A stretch of 64,000 bases of DNA, taken from contig JACJXX010000002.1 of assembly GCA_020636435.1 (NCBI GenBank), forward strand, positions 496,001 to 560,000, in the 5' to 3' direction. This document shows positions 15,467-24,554 of this stretch, piece after piece. The DNA is from Lewinellaceae bacterium (GTDB lineage: Bacteria > Bacteroidota > Bacteroidia > Chitinophagales > Saprospiraceae). Both the position numbers and the translations under genes were made by a program. The notes under the pieces were generated by a model. The model saw nothing but the letters and a program-made list of their open reading frames with translations. It was not told the origin of the DNA and ran no database searches. Every line of letters starts with the position of its first letter. Position 1 is the stretch's first letter.

Positions 15467-16207
15467 TCACAACTTCGCGATCCTTTCCAAAAACTCCGCC
15501 TTCTTGCTGCGCGACACCGGCACCGTATGCCCGTTCTTCATGACGATCTCGCCGCCTTCCCCCCGGATGTACTTTTTGATGTGGCCGAGGTTGATCAGGT
15601 AGGAATTGTGCACCCTCAGGAAGCCGGCGGGAATGAGCAGTTCGCCCACATCTTTGATGGGTTTGGAAAGCAGCATGCTCTGCCCGTCCAAAAAAAAGAG
15701 GTTGGTGTAGCTGCCTTCGCTCTGGCAGTAAACGATATCGGCCACTTCTACAAAATTCAGGCCCTCCAGGGTCGACAGGGCGATGGTTTTGGGCGGTTGC
15801 TCGCCGGCGGAGCGGGTGCGCTCCATGAGCTCGAATTGGGTCCATAACGGCGAGCGTTGTTGTTGTGCCTTTCCCACCGCAGCTTTCAACTCATCTATAT
15901 CGATGGGTTTGAGCAGGTAGTCGAGCGCGCTGATCTTGATGGCGCGCAGGGCGTACTGATTGTAAGCCGTGGTGAAGACCACCTGGAAAGCAATGGGGCG
16001 CACCCGCTCCAGCAGGTCAAAGCCATTGAGGCGCGGCATTTCGATGTCCAGGAACAGGATATCCGGCGGGTTCTCCCGGATGTATTCCGCGGCCTTTTGC
16101 GGGTCGTTGAATTCTGCAACCACTTCCACTTCCGGGCAATTTTTAGCCAGCAGAGCGGCTAACAACTCGGTGCAGTAGAGTTCATCGTCGACGAGTATGG
16201 CTTTCAT
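15467..16207 (-). CDS. LytTR-family response regulator
   Basis: 246 aa from MKAILVDDELYC (ATG 16207); the longer frame to 16402 merely translates hairpin repeats. The receiver domain (1-~120) has the acidic pocket VDDE (Asp8/Asp9), phospho-acceptor Asp in DILFLDIEMPRLNG, and Lys in LDYLLKPID. The LytTR DNA-binding domain (~145-246) contains ALSTLEGLNFVEVADIVYCQ, SEGSYTNLFF and LRVHNSYLINLGHIKKYIRG. Its partner is the propeller histidine kinase encoded just upstream (16437-19547) on the same strand. The 229-bp gap contains three hairpin repeats that may modulate readthrough. Confidence 0.92.
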   Translation of the reverse strand: MKAILVDDELYCTELLAALLAKNCPEVEVVAEFNDPQKAAEYIRENPPDILFLDIEMPRLNGFDLLERVRPIAFQVVFTTAYNQYALRAIKISALDYLLKPIDIDELKAAVGKAQQQRSPLWTQFELMERTRSAGEQPPKTIALSTLEGLNFVEVADIVYCQSEGSYTNLFFLDGQSMLLSKPIKDVGELLIPAGFLRVHNSYLINLGHIKKYIRGEGGEIVMKNGHTVPVSRSKKAEFLERIAKL

Positions 16208-16240
16208 TGGTTGGTTTGTTGTTTGTTGTTCGTTGTTTGT

Positions 16241-16417
16241 TGTCGGCTGGCGACTCCTGTGTGCTACCGCTTTTGAAGCTCGCCTGCCGACTATCAAGAA
16301 TGTCGGCTGGCGACTCCTGTATGCCTCCGCTTTGAGGCTCGCCTGCCGACTATCGCGAATGCCGGCTGGCGACTCCTGTATGCTGCTGCTTGAAGCTCGC
16401 ATGCCGACTATCGCGAA
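16241..16417. repeat. Three tandem ~59-bp hairpin units between kinase and regulator genes
   Basis: Units start at 16241, 16301 and 16360, each TG(T/C)CGGCTGGCGACTCCTG ... GCTCGC(C/A)TGCCGACTATC. Unit ends are complementary (GTCGGC..GGCG with CGCC.GCCGAC), so each can fold as a stem-loop in the kinase-regulator transcript. A single inverted relative is at 63784-63836. The unit has no spacers and is not CRISPR. Confidence 0.8.
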
Positions 16418-16436
16418 CGACCAGCCGCCACCGCCC

Positions 16437-19400
16437 TTACTCCAGCGGCAGGAACAAACTCACCCTGGTCCCCGCCGCTTCTCCCTGTTCGTTTTTCAAA
16501 TCCTCGATCTCGACTGTAGCCCTGGCCTGGTAAATCTGGTTGATGATTTCGATGCGCTCGGCGGTAACCTTCATGCCATGAGATTTGTGCAGGGTAGCCG
16601 ATTTGCTCTTCAGTTGCCGCGCCATTTCGCGGCCGATGCCGTTGTCTTCCACCACGATGGCCAGCCGCCCGTTTTGGGGAAAGGCCTTTACCTGCAGGTG
16701 GCAGTCCTCGCTTTCCTTGTGCATCAGGCCGTGCCAGATGGCGTTTTCCACATAAGGCTGCACCAGCATAGGCGGCACTTCGATGCTGCTGGTATCCAGC
16801 TTCGGCGACAGGTCGATCGAGTAGGAAAAGCGGCCGACAAACCGCATGGCTTCGAGTTCTATATACAGGCGCAGGGCTTCCATCTCGTCCCGCAGAGAAA
16901 CCTGGTCGCTGCGCGAATTGTCGAGCACCAGGCGGATGAGGCGGGAGAACTTGGTCAGGTAGCCCGAAGCAGCATCCGGCTCATTGCGCTGGATGAAGCG
17001 GTTGATGGAATTGAGGCAGTTGAACAGGAAATGGGGGTTCATCTGGGAGCGAAGGGCCGCCATTTCAACTTCGGCCAGTTTTTTATTGAATTCGGCTTTC
17101 ATTTGTTCTTCTCTTCTGATCTGTTGAATCCGAAGGCGGTAGGCGCCGTAACTCATCCCGCTGAAAGTGGCCAGCAGCAGGGCAACGAACCAGGGCCTGC
17201 GCCAGAACGGAGGGGCTATATCGATGCTCAGCGATTGAACCTGGCTCCAGATACCGTCCTTGTTCTTAACTTTTAGACAAAACCGATACGTCCCGGGTGG
17301 CACTTTGGTATAATTGGCAATTCGCCGGTCGCCGGCTTCTATCCAGCTTTTATCCAGCCCTTCCAATTTGCAATAGTAGGCATTCTCCTCCGGCAGGGTG
17401 AAATTCAGGGCCGCGTACTGAATGGAAAAGAAGTTTTCGGAAGGCTTGAGGCGCAGTTCGTCCCCAAAGGCAATGTGGCGCCCTTCTTTTTTATACTCCA
17501 CCCCTCCTACTTTAAAAGCCGTCAACGCCAGGCGGGGCGGGCGTTCATCTGTGGGCAGGCTGTCGGGGTGAAAACGGATAAAGCCGCGTTTGGTGCCGGA
17601 GAACAGCTCTCCGTTCAGGCCAACCGAAAAGCCGTCGAGGTTGGCGTCTATTTTCAGGCCGTTGCGCCCATCATAATTGCGAATGGCCAGGGTACGGGGG
17701 TCGATGCAACTGATGCCGCTGCCGGTGGCCAGCCAGAGGCGCCCTTTTTTGTCCTTGCCCATTCCCTCCAGGAGGGTATTGGCCAGGCCTTCTGCTTTGG
17801 TAAATAAACGGGCCTGGCCCTGGGGGCTGTATCGGAAAAGCCCATGCCGGCAGGCAATCCAGACGTTGCCCTCCTCATCGGTTTCCAGGCCGGTTATTTC
17901 GATCAGGGCCTGGGGGGTTCCTTCGATCAGGAATTCCGGATAATGGGCCCATTTGCCGGAGGACAGCTCGATGCTATATAAGCCTTCGCCGTCGGTTCCT
18001 ATCCAGAGCATGTTGCGGCCGGGACTCATCGCCAGGCAGTAAACGGACCGGGGCGAAGGCATTCCTTCGGGCGGGTTGACGTATTGCATTTTCCCGGCCT
18101 GCCGGCTGTAGCGAAGCACCCCCGCTCTCCATTTGCCGATCCACAGGTCGCCGCCGGCATCTTCTTCTATATCAAAAGCGGCCCGGTTATTTACCCCGGG
18201 CGGCAAGGGGGGCATCTCCATAGCCTTTAGCTTCCGCCCGCGCAGGTCCGCCTGAAAAAGCCCCCCCTGCGCCAACAACCAGGTAATGCCATAACTGTCG
18301 CGAAAAATGCGGGTGGGAGCATCCCCGAAGGAAGGCTGAAACTCGCGGCTTATATCCCTGGATTTGCCGGTGGCCGGATCGTAAAGCAGGATCAGGCTGG
18401 TGTAAAAGGAGGTAATGTAATAGAGCCCGTCATCGGGGTTCTCAAAAATATCAAAGACCGAATTGTCGTAATCGTAAGGAGGATGATCTTCCAGCAATAC
18501 GTGCCGGAACCCTTGCAGGCGGGGGTCCAGCTTGCTCAACCCGCCGGAAGTGCCGATCCAGAGGATGCCGTCCTGGCCGGCATAAGCCACCGTGGGGCCG
18601 GCACGTGGAAAGCTGTAGGGATCGTCGGGCAGGTGTTGAACGGAGAAAAATTGCCCCTTCTCGGGATAAAGAATGCCGGGTTGGCTCATCCACACCCCGC
18701 CGCCGTCAATCAGGGCCACGTCGGTGGTGGCATTGATAAAACTTCCGGGTACCGCGTTCCAACCCTTCCAGTCGCCGGTCAGCGGGTTGAAAGAGAACAG
18801 ATCTTGCCCGAAAATGGTGAACCAGATCAAGCCTCGCTTTTCATCGTTGCAAACCGCATTGGGCCCAAATTTTAATTGAAGGCCCTCCAGGCGATAGGGA
18901 GTAAAGCGCTTTGCAGGCAAGTCGAAGCTGAACAGGCCGAAAAGGCTGCCGGCCCAGGCTTCGTCGGGGCTTTTAAAGGTAAGCGAAGTGATCCCATTAG
19001 CCGCCGCCGCCTGGCGATAGTTCTCCGGCCGCTCTGCCGGCGGCACATCCGGAGCATCCAGCCACTCGTAGGCAAAGCTGCCGGGAGGGAACCAAAGAAT
19101 AGGCCCGTTCCTGCTGATGGCTACATGGCCCTGGCTGCCGATAAAAATTACGCATCCCTTATTGAAAGACCAGGCAGCCTCGTCTTTTGGGCGGGGAGGT
19201 ACGTGCAGAAAAGTATCCCGTTGCGAGTCATAAATGTCGATGCCCCGGTTGTGGGCGATCCAGATGCGGCCATCGGGGGCTTCAGCCAGGGCGGCGATCA
19301 CCTCTCCGCCCAGGCTATTGCTTCGGCTGGGATTCGACTGAAAAACCTGAAAATCATAACCGTCAAAGCGGTTCAGGCCATTGGCCGTTCCTACCCAAAG

Positions 19401-19547
19401 ATAACCCCGGCTATCCTGCAGCAGGCTGCGCACTTCGTTGTGGGAAAGGCCGTCCCGGGCTGTGAAGTTCTCAAAATGGAAATCCTTCTGCGCACTCGTG
19501 CACAACCAACACAATAGACCGGGCAGCAGCAGGGCCAGGCGGCGCAT
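16437..19547 (-). CDS. Two-component regulator propeller sensor histidine kinase (LytS-type)
   Basis: 1,036 aa. Signal peptide MRRLALLLPGLLCWLCTSAQ (start 19547). A long periplasmic sensor follows, made of reg-prop/beta-propeller repeats (SLLQDSRGYLWVGTANGLNR, QDGILWIGTSGGLSKLD, DEEGNVWIACRHGLFRYS), then a Y_Y_Y-type Ig-like domain (~720-790: VPPGTYRFCLKVKNKDGIWS). One transmembrane helix follows (WFVALLLATFSGMSYGAYRL), then a coiled coil and a His_kinase domain with H-box LRSQMNPHFLFNCLNSINRF and an ATPase lid (VVEDNGIGREMA). This is the PF06580 class that signals to LytTR regulators, here 15467-16207. The ligand is often a polysaccharide in Bacteroidota, which is inference. Confidence 0.92.
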   Translation of the reverse strand: MRRLALLLPGLLCWLCTSAQKDFHFENFTARDGLSHNEVRSLLQDSRGYLWVGTANGLNRFDGYDFQVFQSNPSRSNSLGGEVIAALAEAPDGRIWIAHNRGIDIYDSQRDTFLHVPPRPKDEAAWSFNKGCVIFIGSQGHVAISRNGPILWFPPGSFAYEWLDAPDVPPAERPENYRQAAAANGITSLTFKSPDEAWAGSLFGLFSFDLPAKRFTPYRLEGLQLKFGPNAVCNDEKRGLIWFTIFGQDLFSFNPLTGDWKGWNAVPGSFINATTDVALIDGGGVWMSQPGILYPEKGQFFSVQHLPDDPYSFPRAGPTVAYAGQDGILWIGTSGGLSKLDPRLQGFRHVLLEDHPPYDYDNSVFDIFENPDDGLYYITSFYTSLILLYDPATGKSRDISREFQPSFGDAPTRIFRDSYGITWLLAQGGLFQADLRGRKLKAMEMPPLPPGVNNRAAFDIEEDAGGDLWIGKWRAGVLRYSRQAGKMQYVNPPEGMPSPRSVYCLAMSPGRNMLWIGTDGEGLYSIELSSGKWAHYPEFLIEGTPQALIEITGLETDEEGNVWIACRHGLFRYSPQGQARLFTKAEGLANTLLEGMGKDKKGRLWLATGSGISCIDPRTLAIRNYDGRNGLKIDANLDGFSVGLNGELFSGTKRGFIRFHPDSLPTDERPPRLALTAFKVGGVEYKKEGRHIAFGDELRLKPSENFFSIQYAALNFTLPEENAYYCKLEGLDKSWIEAGDRRIANYTKVPPGTYRFCLKVKNKDGIWSQVQSLSIDIAPPFWRRPWFVALLLATFSGMSYGAYRLRIQQIRREEQMKAEFNKKLAEVEMAALRSQMNPHFLFNCLNSINRFIQRNEPDAASGYLTKFSRLIRLVLDNSRSDQVSLRDEMEALRLYIELEAMRFVGRFSYSIDLSPKLDTSSIEVPPMLVQPYVENAIWHGLMHKESEDCHLQVKAFPQNGRLAIVVEDNGIGREMARQLKSKSATLHKSHGMKVTAERIEIINQIYQARATVEIEDLKNEQGEAAGTRVSLFLPLE

Positions 19548-19616
19548 AGGCTTCGGATTAGCAGTTCTGTGTTCGACGTTCCAGGTTCGATGTTTAAATG
19601 CAGGCAACAAACAGAA

Positions 19617-19767
19617 GTAGCTTCTCAATAAATCTCGTTTTGCGGCCAGTCCTGTAAGAACGAAAGGCCGCCCTGGAAATGGGGTTTAGCGTTGTTGGAG
19701 TCCTGCCCCAAAGGGGCCACTATGTGGTAGGGACGACAAGTTTCATTCCCATTTATTGAGAAGTTAC
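19617..19767. mobile_element. 151-bp MITE related to 13264-13754, 8-bp target duplication
   Basis: Ends GTAGCTTCTCAATAAA and TTTATTGAGAAGTTAC; direct repeat AAACAGAA on both sides (19609-19616, 19768-19775). The interior differs in length and sequence from the 491-bp relative, but both contain (C)CTGTAAG(G/A)ACGA. The rest of the gap to 19964 shows no gene. Confidence 0.82.
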
Positions 19768-19964
19768 AAACAGAACATCTAACTTCTTCCAATCCGCTAA
19801 GTTACGCAGCCCGGCATTTATTGCCGGAACAAATTTATAGTTGGTAAGATTGAGTTTATATGCTGCAATGCCTCTTCTCCCAATCCCCTCCTCAACAATA
19901 TAACTCCGTCTTCGCTGCGCTCGTCCGGGTAACAATACAACAATGTGACCATTCAACTTCCCCC

Positions 19965-21407
19965 TCACTTCCGCTCCTCAATCTCCGGCACCGGCCCCAG
20001 CACATCCTCGATGCTCAGGTACTTTACCGGCCCCAGCGCCTCCACTTCCTCCGCAATGAGCGCGCGGTCGCCGACCACTACCAGGATCATGTTGTCCGGG
20101 TCGATGTATTGGCGGGCCGCCGTTTCCACCTGTTCTTCGGTCACGGCCAGCAATTTTTCGACGTGGCGGTTGAGGTAGTCTTCCGGAAGGCCGTAAAAGA
20201 TCACATCAGAAAGGTTGGCGGCGATGGACTCAACATCCTGGAATTCTCCGGGGAAGCTCAGCGCCTGGTAGTTGCGCGCCTTTTCCACCTCAGCCTCCGA
20301 GACTTCCCGGATGGCCCTGAGTTCTTTGAGGAACTCCCGGATGGCCGGAGCGGTCACATCGGATTGTACGTCGGCAAAGGCCAAAAAGTAGCCCTGATAG
20401 CGCGGCTGCCAGAAAAAGGACCGGGCGCCGTAGGCGTAGCCGTGCTCTTCCCGGATGTTCTGGTTGAGCCGGGAAGTAAAAGAAGCGCCCAGGATGGTGT
20501 TCATCACTTCCAGCGGGTATTCGGCTTCCGTTTTGCGGCTGACCCCTGGGTGGCCGAACCGCAGGGCCGACTGGGCGGCGCCTGGCTTGTCGACCAGGTA
20601 GATGGCAAAGCCTTTCCGGGCCGGAGGCGGAGGGATTTCTTTGGATTGGGGCTGGCCACCCCGCCATCCCGACAGGGCTTTGCCCAGCCGTTGTTCGAGG
20701 CCTTTTTTGTCGATATCTCCCACCACCACGAGGAAGGAGTTGGCAGGGGTGACGTACTCCCGGTGAAAATCTTTGAGGCGCTGCACTGCCAGGCTTTTCA
20801 GGCTGGCCTCAGTCCCCGACCCGCTTCGCCCATAGGGATGCTCTTTGCCAAAAATGAGCTGGTTGAAAGCCGCCAGGGCAACTGCCCGGGGTTCGTCGTG
20901 GGCCTGAGCCAGTTCCACGAGGGCCTCGGTGCGTTTCCGTTCGAGTTCCTCCTCTTCAAAACGGGGCCGCAGCAGCACGTCGGCAAAGAGAGGCAGTGCT
21001 TCCTCCAGTTTGGAGGCAGGCGTAAACAGGCGCAGCCCCAACTGTTCGCGGTTGGCATAGGTGCTCAGTGAAATGCCCAGAAAATCGATCACCTCTGACA
21101 GCTCAAGGGCGTTGCGTTCTCCCGCCCCTTCGTCCATCATATCGGCCGTCATCTCCGCCAGCCCCAACTGGCCAGGGGGGTCGTAAATGCTGCCGGCACG
21201 GCTTGCCAGCACGAACTGGAGCAGAGGCAGGTTGTGTTGTTCCACCAGGTATACCGGCAGGCCGTTGTCCATAACAAAATGCTGCACTTCCGGCAACTGC
21301 AGCGGCTTGGGGCTTTCCGGTTTTGGATACTGGCTGCGGTCCGCCTCCTGGGCAAAAGTGGCCGCAGCTATCAGCAACATACAAAAGGCAAGGATGGTCT
21401 TTTTCAT
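19965..21407 (-). CDS. M16 peptidase-family subunit lacking the zinc motif
   Basis: 480 aa with signal peptide MKKTILAFCMLLIAAATFAQ. Two M16 half-domains are recognisable (VMDNGLPVYLVEQHNLPLLQ ... and the second lobe at ~250-450, with FGHPGVSRKTEAEYPLEVMN and SFTSRLNQNIREEHGYAYGA, the conserved R-x-x-x-x-YG substrate-binding region). The HxxEH zinc motif is absent from the first lobe, so this is the non-catalytic partner. It overlaps the catalytic subunit gene upstream by 4 bp (ATGA), so stoichiometric co-translation is likely. The pair probably forms a periplasmic heterodimer degrading peptides, by analogy with mitochondrial processing peptidase and other paired M16 proteins. Confidence 0.9.
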   Translation of the reverse strand: MKKTILAFCMLLIAAATFAQEADRSQYPKPESPKPLQLPEVQHFVMDNGLPVYLVEQHNLPLLQFVLASRAGSIYDPPGQLGLAEMTADMMDEGAGERNALELSEVIDFLGISLSTYANREQLGLRLFTPASKLEEALPLFADVLLRPRFEEEELERKRTEALVELAQAHDEPRAVALAAFNQLIFGKEHPYGRSGSGTEASLKSLAVQRLKDFHREYVTPANSFLVVVGDIDKKGLEQRLGKALSGWRGGQPQSKEIPPPPARKGFAIYLVDKPGAAQSALRFGHPGVSRKTEAEYPLEVMNTILGASFTSRLNQNIREEHGYAYGARSFFWQPRYQGYFLAFADVQSDVTAPAIREFLKELRAIREVSEAEVEKARNYQALSFPGEFQDVESIAANLSDVIFYGLPEDYLNRHVEKLLAVTEEQVETAARQYIDPDNMILVVVGDRALIAEEVEALGPVKYLSIEDVLGPVPEIEERK

Positions 21408-22768
21408 GGCTTGACATCTTTTTTCGCAACTGCTAAATCGGTTTGTCCCTTCGGCACAATACTCAGCAACACCCGTTTCTGAGGGCCGAGATAGCGCCGG
21501 GCTATCACCGAAAGGTCATCCGGCGAAAGAGCGGTATAGCGGCTGAGGTCCTCATTGGCGTAGTCGGGGTTGCCGGTGTAATAGTAATACTGGTTGAGCA
21601 CATCGGCCTTCCGGCCCAGGCTCTGGAAAGAACGCAGCATGCTCAGCTCGCGTTGGTTGATGGTGCGCTGCAGCTCCCGCACGGCGGGCGGCGCCTCCTT
21701 AATGCGCTCGATCTCGGCGTCGATGACGGCCAGCAGTTCATCCAGGCTATGGCCCGGGCGGGCTGTAGCGGTCAGCAGAAACATGGACCCCAATGCCTGG
21801 GAGCTCTGAAAAGCGCTGACATCCTGAGCAATGCCCAACTCGTAGACCAGCTTTTGGTACAGCCGCGAGTTTTTCCCGTCGGTCAGGATATTGGCGAGCA
21901 CATCCAACTCCGCATCGCCGGGCTCGAACGCCGGAGGCGTTGGGTAGGCCAGGTAAAGGCGGGGCAGTTGGACTTCGTCTTCGAGGGTGACGTAAGCGGG
22001 TTCGGACAAGGCAAAAGGCGGCGCCTGAGGACGAAGCGCTTCCTCTCCGCCCGGAATCTCCGAAAACCAGTATTTCACCCGTTCCAGAGCCTGTCCGGGA
22101 TCGATGTCTCCAGCGATGACCAAAGAAGCGTTGCTGGGGCTGTAATAGCGCCGGAAAAACTCCACCACATCTTCATAGGAAGCCGCCGTGAGGTCTTCCA
22201 TATAACCTATGGTAGGCCAGTTGTAGGGATGCCCTTTGGGATAAAGGCTTTCCACCAGCCTGATCCACCCCATGCCGTAGGGGCGGTTTTCATACGATTG
22301 CCGCCGCTCGTTCTTCACCACGTCGCGCTGGCCGTCCACCTTTTCCGGCGACATGGCATCGAGCAGGTAGCCCATGCGGTCCGATTCGAGGAAGAGGGCA
22401 ATGTCCAACGCGCTGGCGGGCAACTCTTCGTAGTAGTTGGTGCGGTCGGTATTCGTAGAGCCGTTGTTGTTGCCGCCGACGGATTCCAGAAGGTTGTCGA
22501 AATCCCCTTCCGCTACATGGCCGGAGCCCTCGAACATGATGTGCTCGAAAAGGTGAGCAAAGCCGGTACGGCCCGGTTTCTCATAGCCGGAACCCACGTG
22601 ATACCATACGTTGACAGCCACCATGGGCACCCGGTGGTCTTCGTGCAGGATGACGGTCAATCCGTTGGATAGGGTGTGGATTTGATACGGCAACTGGAGG
22701 GCAGCCTGGCTGAAGGCGGCAGGGCCAAACAGCAGGGCTGCTATCCAGAGTATCATTCGGTTCTTCAT
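21404..22768 (-). CDS. M16 zinc metallopeptidase, catalytic subunit
   Basis: 454 aa starting MKNRMILWIAALLFGPAAFS (signal peptide; ATG 22768, since the longer frame lacks a leader). Inverted zinc motif HLFEH (His72, Glu75, His76) and downstream ligand Glu154 in VVKNERRQSYENRPYG. The second lobe carries SRLYQKLVYELGIAQDVSAF. Cleaves short peptides or misfolded polypeptides in the periplasm, presumably with the inactive partner encoded 4 bp overlapping downstream. First gene of the two-gene operon. TACCTTTC, close to a -7 box, lies upstream near 22795, but I do not count it as proven. Confidence 0.92.
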   Translation of the reverse strand: MKNRMILWIAALLFGPAAFSQAALQLPYQIHTLSNGLTVILHEDHRVPMVAVNVWYHVGSGYEKPGRTGFAHLFEHIMFEGSGHVAEGDFDNLLESVGGNNNGSTNTDRTNYYEELPASALDIALFLESDRMGYLLDAMSPEKVDGQRDVVKNERRQSYENRPYGMGWIRLVESLYPKGHPYNWPTIGYMEDLTAASYEDVVEFFRRYYSPSNASLVIAGDIDPGQALERVKYWFSEIPGGEEALRPQAPPFALSEPAYVTLEDEVQLPRLYLAYPTPPAFEPGDAELDVLANILTDGKNSRLYQKLVYELGIAQDVSAFQSSQALGSMFLLTATARPGHSLDELLAVIDAEIERIKEAPPAVRELQRTINQRELSMLRSFQSLGRKADVLNQYYYYTGNPDYANEDLSRYTALSPDDLSVIARRYLGPQKRVLLSIVPKGQTDLAVAKKDVKP

Positions 22769-22960
22769 GATCTTTGATTTTGTGATTCTACCGGGAAAGG
22801 TACTTACTATTAAAGAGAAAATTGGGGGAAATATTGCAAAAATGGGGGGGGAGTGCCAGTTACATCGCTCAAATGGAAATGGAACGCGGATAGGCACGGA
22901 TTAGGCGGATGTCGCGGATTATGGCGTACAAAAGCTGCGGATTTTCACAGATTTTCTACA

Positions 22961-22988
22961 CTAATTTTGCGGGTTTCCGCAAAATTAG
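22961..22988. other. Perfect 12-bp stem-loop in spacer 22769-23254
   Basis: CTAATTTTGCGG-GTTT-CCGCAAAATTAG. The 486-bp divergent spacer otherwise holds a fragment like the IS630 end palindrome (GGCGCTAGAGGCACTAGGCC near 23050) and no gene. Confidence 0.5.
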
Positions 22989-23254
22989 CGTCCATTCGCT
23001 TTCCATGACCCAATAATGCCCATCCCTCAATAATAAATTTTCAATCCACGGCGCTAGAGGCACTAGGCCGAATGTTCCAGCGTTTTACCGCATGAATAGG
23101 GGCTTGAGCAGAGGATTTTGCGCCGAGCTTTCGTATTTACCGGAGCGGAAAGAGAAAAATTTAAAAAAAACCTGCCACCCCCCTCCCCCACCCGCTGTCC
23201 AATGAGGAAAAATTCAAAACCATTATTTCAACTTTTGAATTATTTCCTCAAATC

Positions 23255-23743
23255 ATGAAAACCATCACACGCATGAAGTACGTCATGTTCCCGCTGGCGC
23301 TGGCCGGCCTGTTGTTCACCACTGCCTGCAACAAGGACGATGAAAACGCGACTCCGGACAAGACCGGCCTGCTCACCGCCCACAGCTGGGTGATCCAGGA
23401 CCTCACGGTAAACCCGGCATACGACTGGTTTGGCGACGGCAACCCCATCACCGACATTTACTCCCTGTTCCCGGTTTGCGCGCTCGACGATTTTACCACC
23501 TTCCAAACAGACGGCAAGGCCATCTTCAACGAAGGCGCGAAGAAGTGTTTCTCCGAAGACCCGCAAACCCGTACCGGAAGCTGGGCCTGGCAGGATAACG
23601 AAACGGCCATTGCCGTCACGGAAAACGGGGAAACGGAAAAGTGGAAGCTCGTCAAATTGACAGCGACGGAGCTGGCCGCCGAATTCACCGTCACCGAAGA
23701 CGGCGTAGCCTACACTTTCACTTCCAGCTACAAGAAAAAGTAA
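23255..23743 (+). CDS. Lipocalin-like lipoprotein
   Basis: 162 aa. Lipoprotein signal MKTITRMKYVMFPLALAGLL with lipobox FTTAC|N (Cys25). The mature part has the pattern of small Bacteroidota lipocalin-like lipoproteins: a start LLTAHSWVIQDLTVNP, a middle FTTFQTDGKAIFNEGAKKCF, and paired strands TGSWAWQDNETAIAVTENGE / WKLVKLTATELAAEFTVTED ending in TFTSSYKKK. Two Cys in the mature part (VCALDD, KKCFSE) could form a disulfide. Probably outer-membrane anchored; function unknown. Followed by a 23-bp perfect hairpin. Confidence 0.7.
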   Translation: MKTITRMKYVMFPLALAGLLFTTACNKDDENATPDKTGLLTAHSWVIQDLTVNPAYDWFGDGNPITDIYSLFPVCALDDFTTFQTDGKAIFNEGAKKCFSEDPQTRTGSWAWQDNETAIAVTENGETEKWKLVKLTATELAAEFTVTEDGVAYTFTSSYKKK

Positions 23744-23755
23744 ATTCCTGAGGTA

Positions 23756-23805
23756 CAGGCTTCAATGGTTTGGATGGCAGGCGCCATCCAAACCATTGAA
23801 GCCTG
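23756..23805 (+). terminator. Long perfect hairpin after the lipoprotein gene
   Basis: 23-bp perfect stem (23756-23778 with 23783-23805; core GGCTTCAATGGTTTGGATGG), 4-nt loop AGGC, 12 bp after the stop. It lacks a U-run; probably a terminator or mRNA 3'-end stabiliser. Confidence 0.6.
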
Positions 23806-23861
23806 ACCCCACATGCCATTGAAAATACACCGCTTTTTATAAAAAAAAAACCGCAACCATC

Positions 23862-24554
23862 ATGAAACAAGAACCATCCAGAGTTTCGCTCGTGGTTACT
23901 CCCCACAAAGGCATCCGCAACTTTCTTTCCCAAATATCCTTACAGGCGGGATCCATTGATTACGCCAACCGGGAAGCAGTAGAAGGGCTGATGCAGCGCT
24001 TTGAGGAAATATCGATCCTGCTGGAAGAGCACGCCGCCTCAGAGAACAACTTCATCCTGCCCGCCCTGGAGGCGCGCGTGCCCGGCAGTTCCGCTCACGA
24101 TGAGGCAGACCACGAGGAACTGCACCAGCTTCAGGATAGCCTGTTAGCCCAATTGAACCACATTCTCGACGCCGATATAACGGATGAGGAAGCCCGCAGG
24201 CTGGGTTATGAATTCTACCAGGGCCTGAGCCGCCTGCACGCCAGCCACCTCGAACACATGCTGGAAGAGGAAACCGTAACCCAGATAACGATGTGGGAAC
24301 ATTTTACAGACGAGGAGATGCTGGAAATCCACGCCCGGGTTATCCAAAGCATACCGCCACCCGTCATGCTCGCCTGGATGAAATACATCCTGCCCGCACA
24401 AACGCCTGTTGAGCGAGTGCAATTGCTCGGCGGCCTGCAGGCCAACGCGCCGGCGCCCTTCTTCCGGCAGGTGCTGGAGATAGCCAGAGAAGTATTGCCA
24501 GCCCAAGCCTACATACAGATGGAGGGGAGCTTGACGGCTTCGATGGCAGGCTGA
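23862..24554 (+). CDS. Hemerythrin-like (HHE cation-binding) protein
   Basis: 230 aa, cytoplasmic. A four-helix HHE domain occupies the first ~150 residues: His in VVTPHKGIRNFL, EEHAASENNFILPAL (H-x-x-x-E), DEADHEELHQLQ, and HASHLEHMLEEET, together supplying the five His and carboxylates for a di-iron site. The C-terminal ~80 residues (VMLAWMKYILPAQTPVERVQ) form a second helical segment typical of longer HHE proteins in this phylum. Such proteins sense or scavenge oxygen, NO or iron; the particular role here is not deducible. Single gene. Confidence 0.85.
   Translation: MKQEPSRVSLVVTPHKGIRNFLSQISLQAGSIDYANREAVEGLMQRFEEISILLEEHAASENNFILPALEARVPGSSAHDEADHEELHQLQDSLLAQLNHILDADITDEEARRLGYEFYQGLSRLHASHLEHMLEEETVTQITMWEHFTDEEMLEIHARVIQSIPPPVMLAWMKYILPAQTPVERVQLLGGLQANAPAPFFRQVLEIAREVLPAQAYIQMEGSLTASMAG

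Noticed and set aside
16241..16417. CRISPR-like array
   Set aside because: Only three contiguous imperfect units with no unique spacers and no cas genes in the window.
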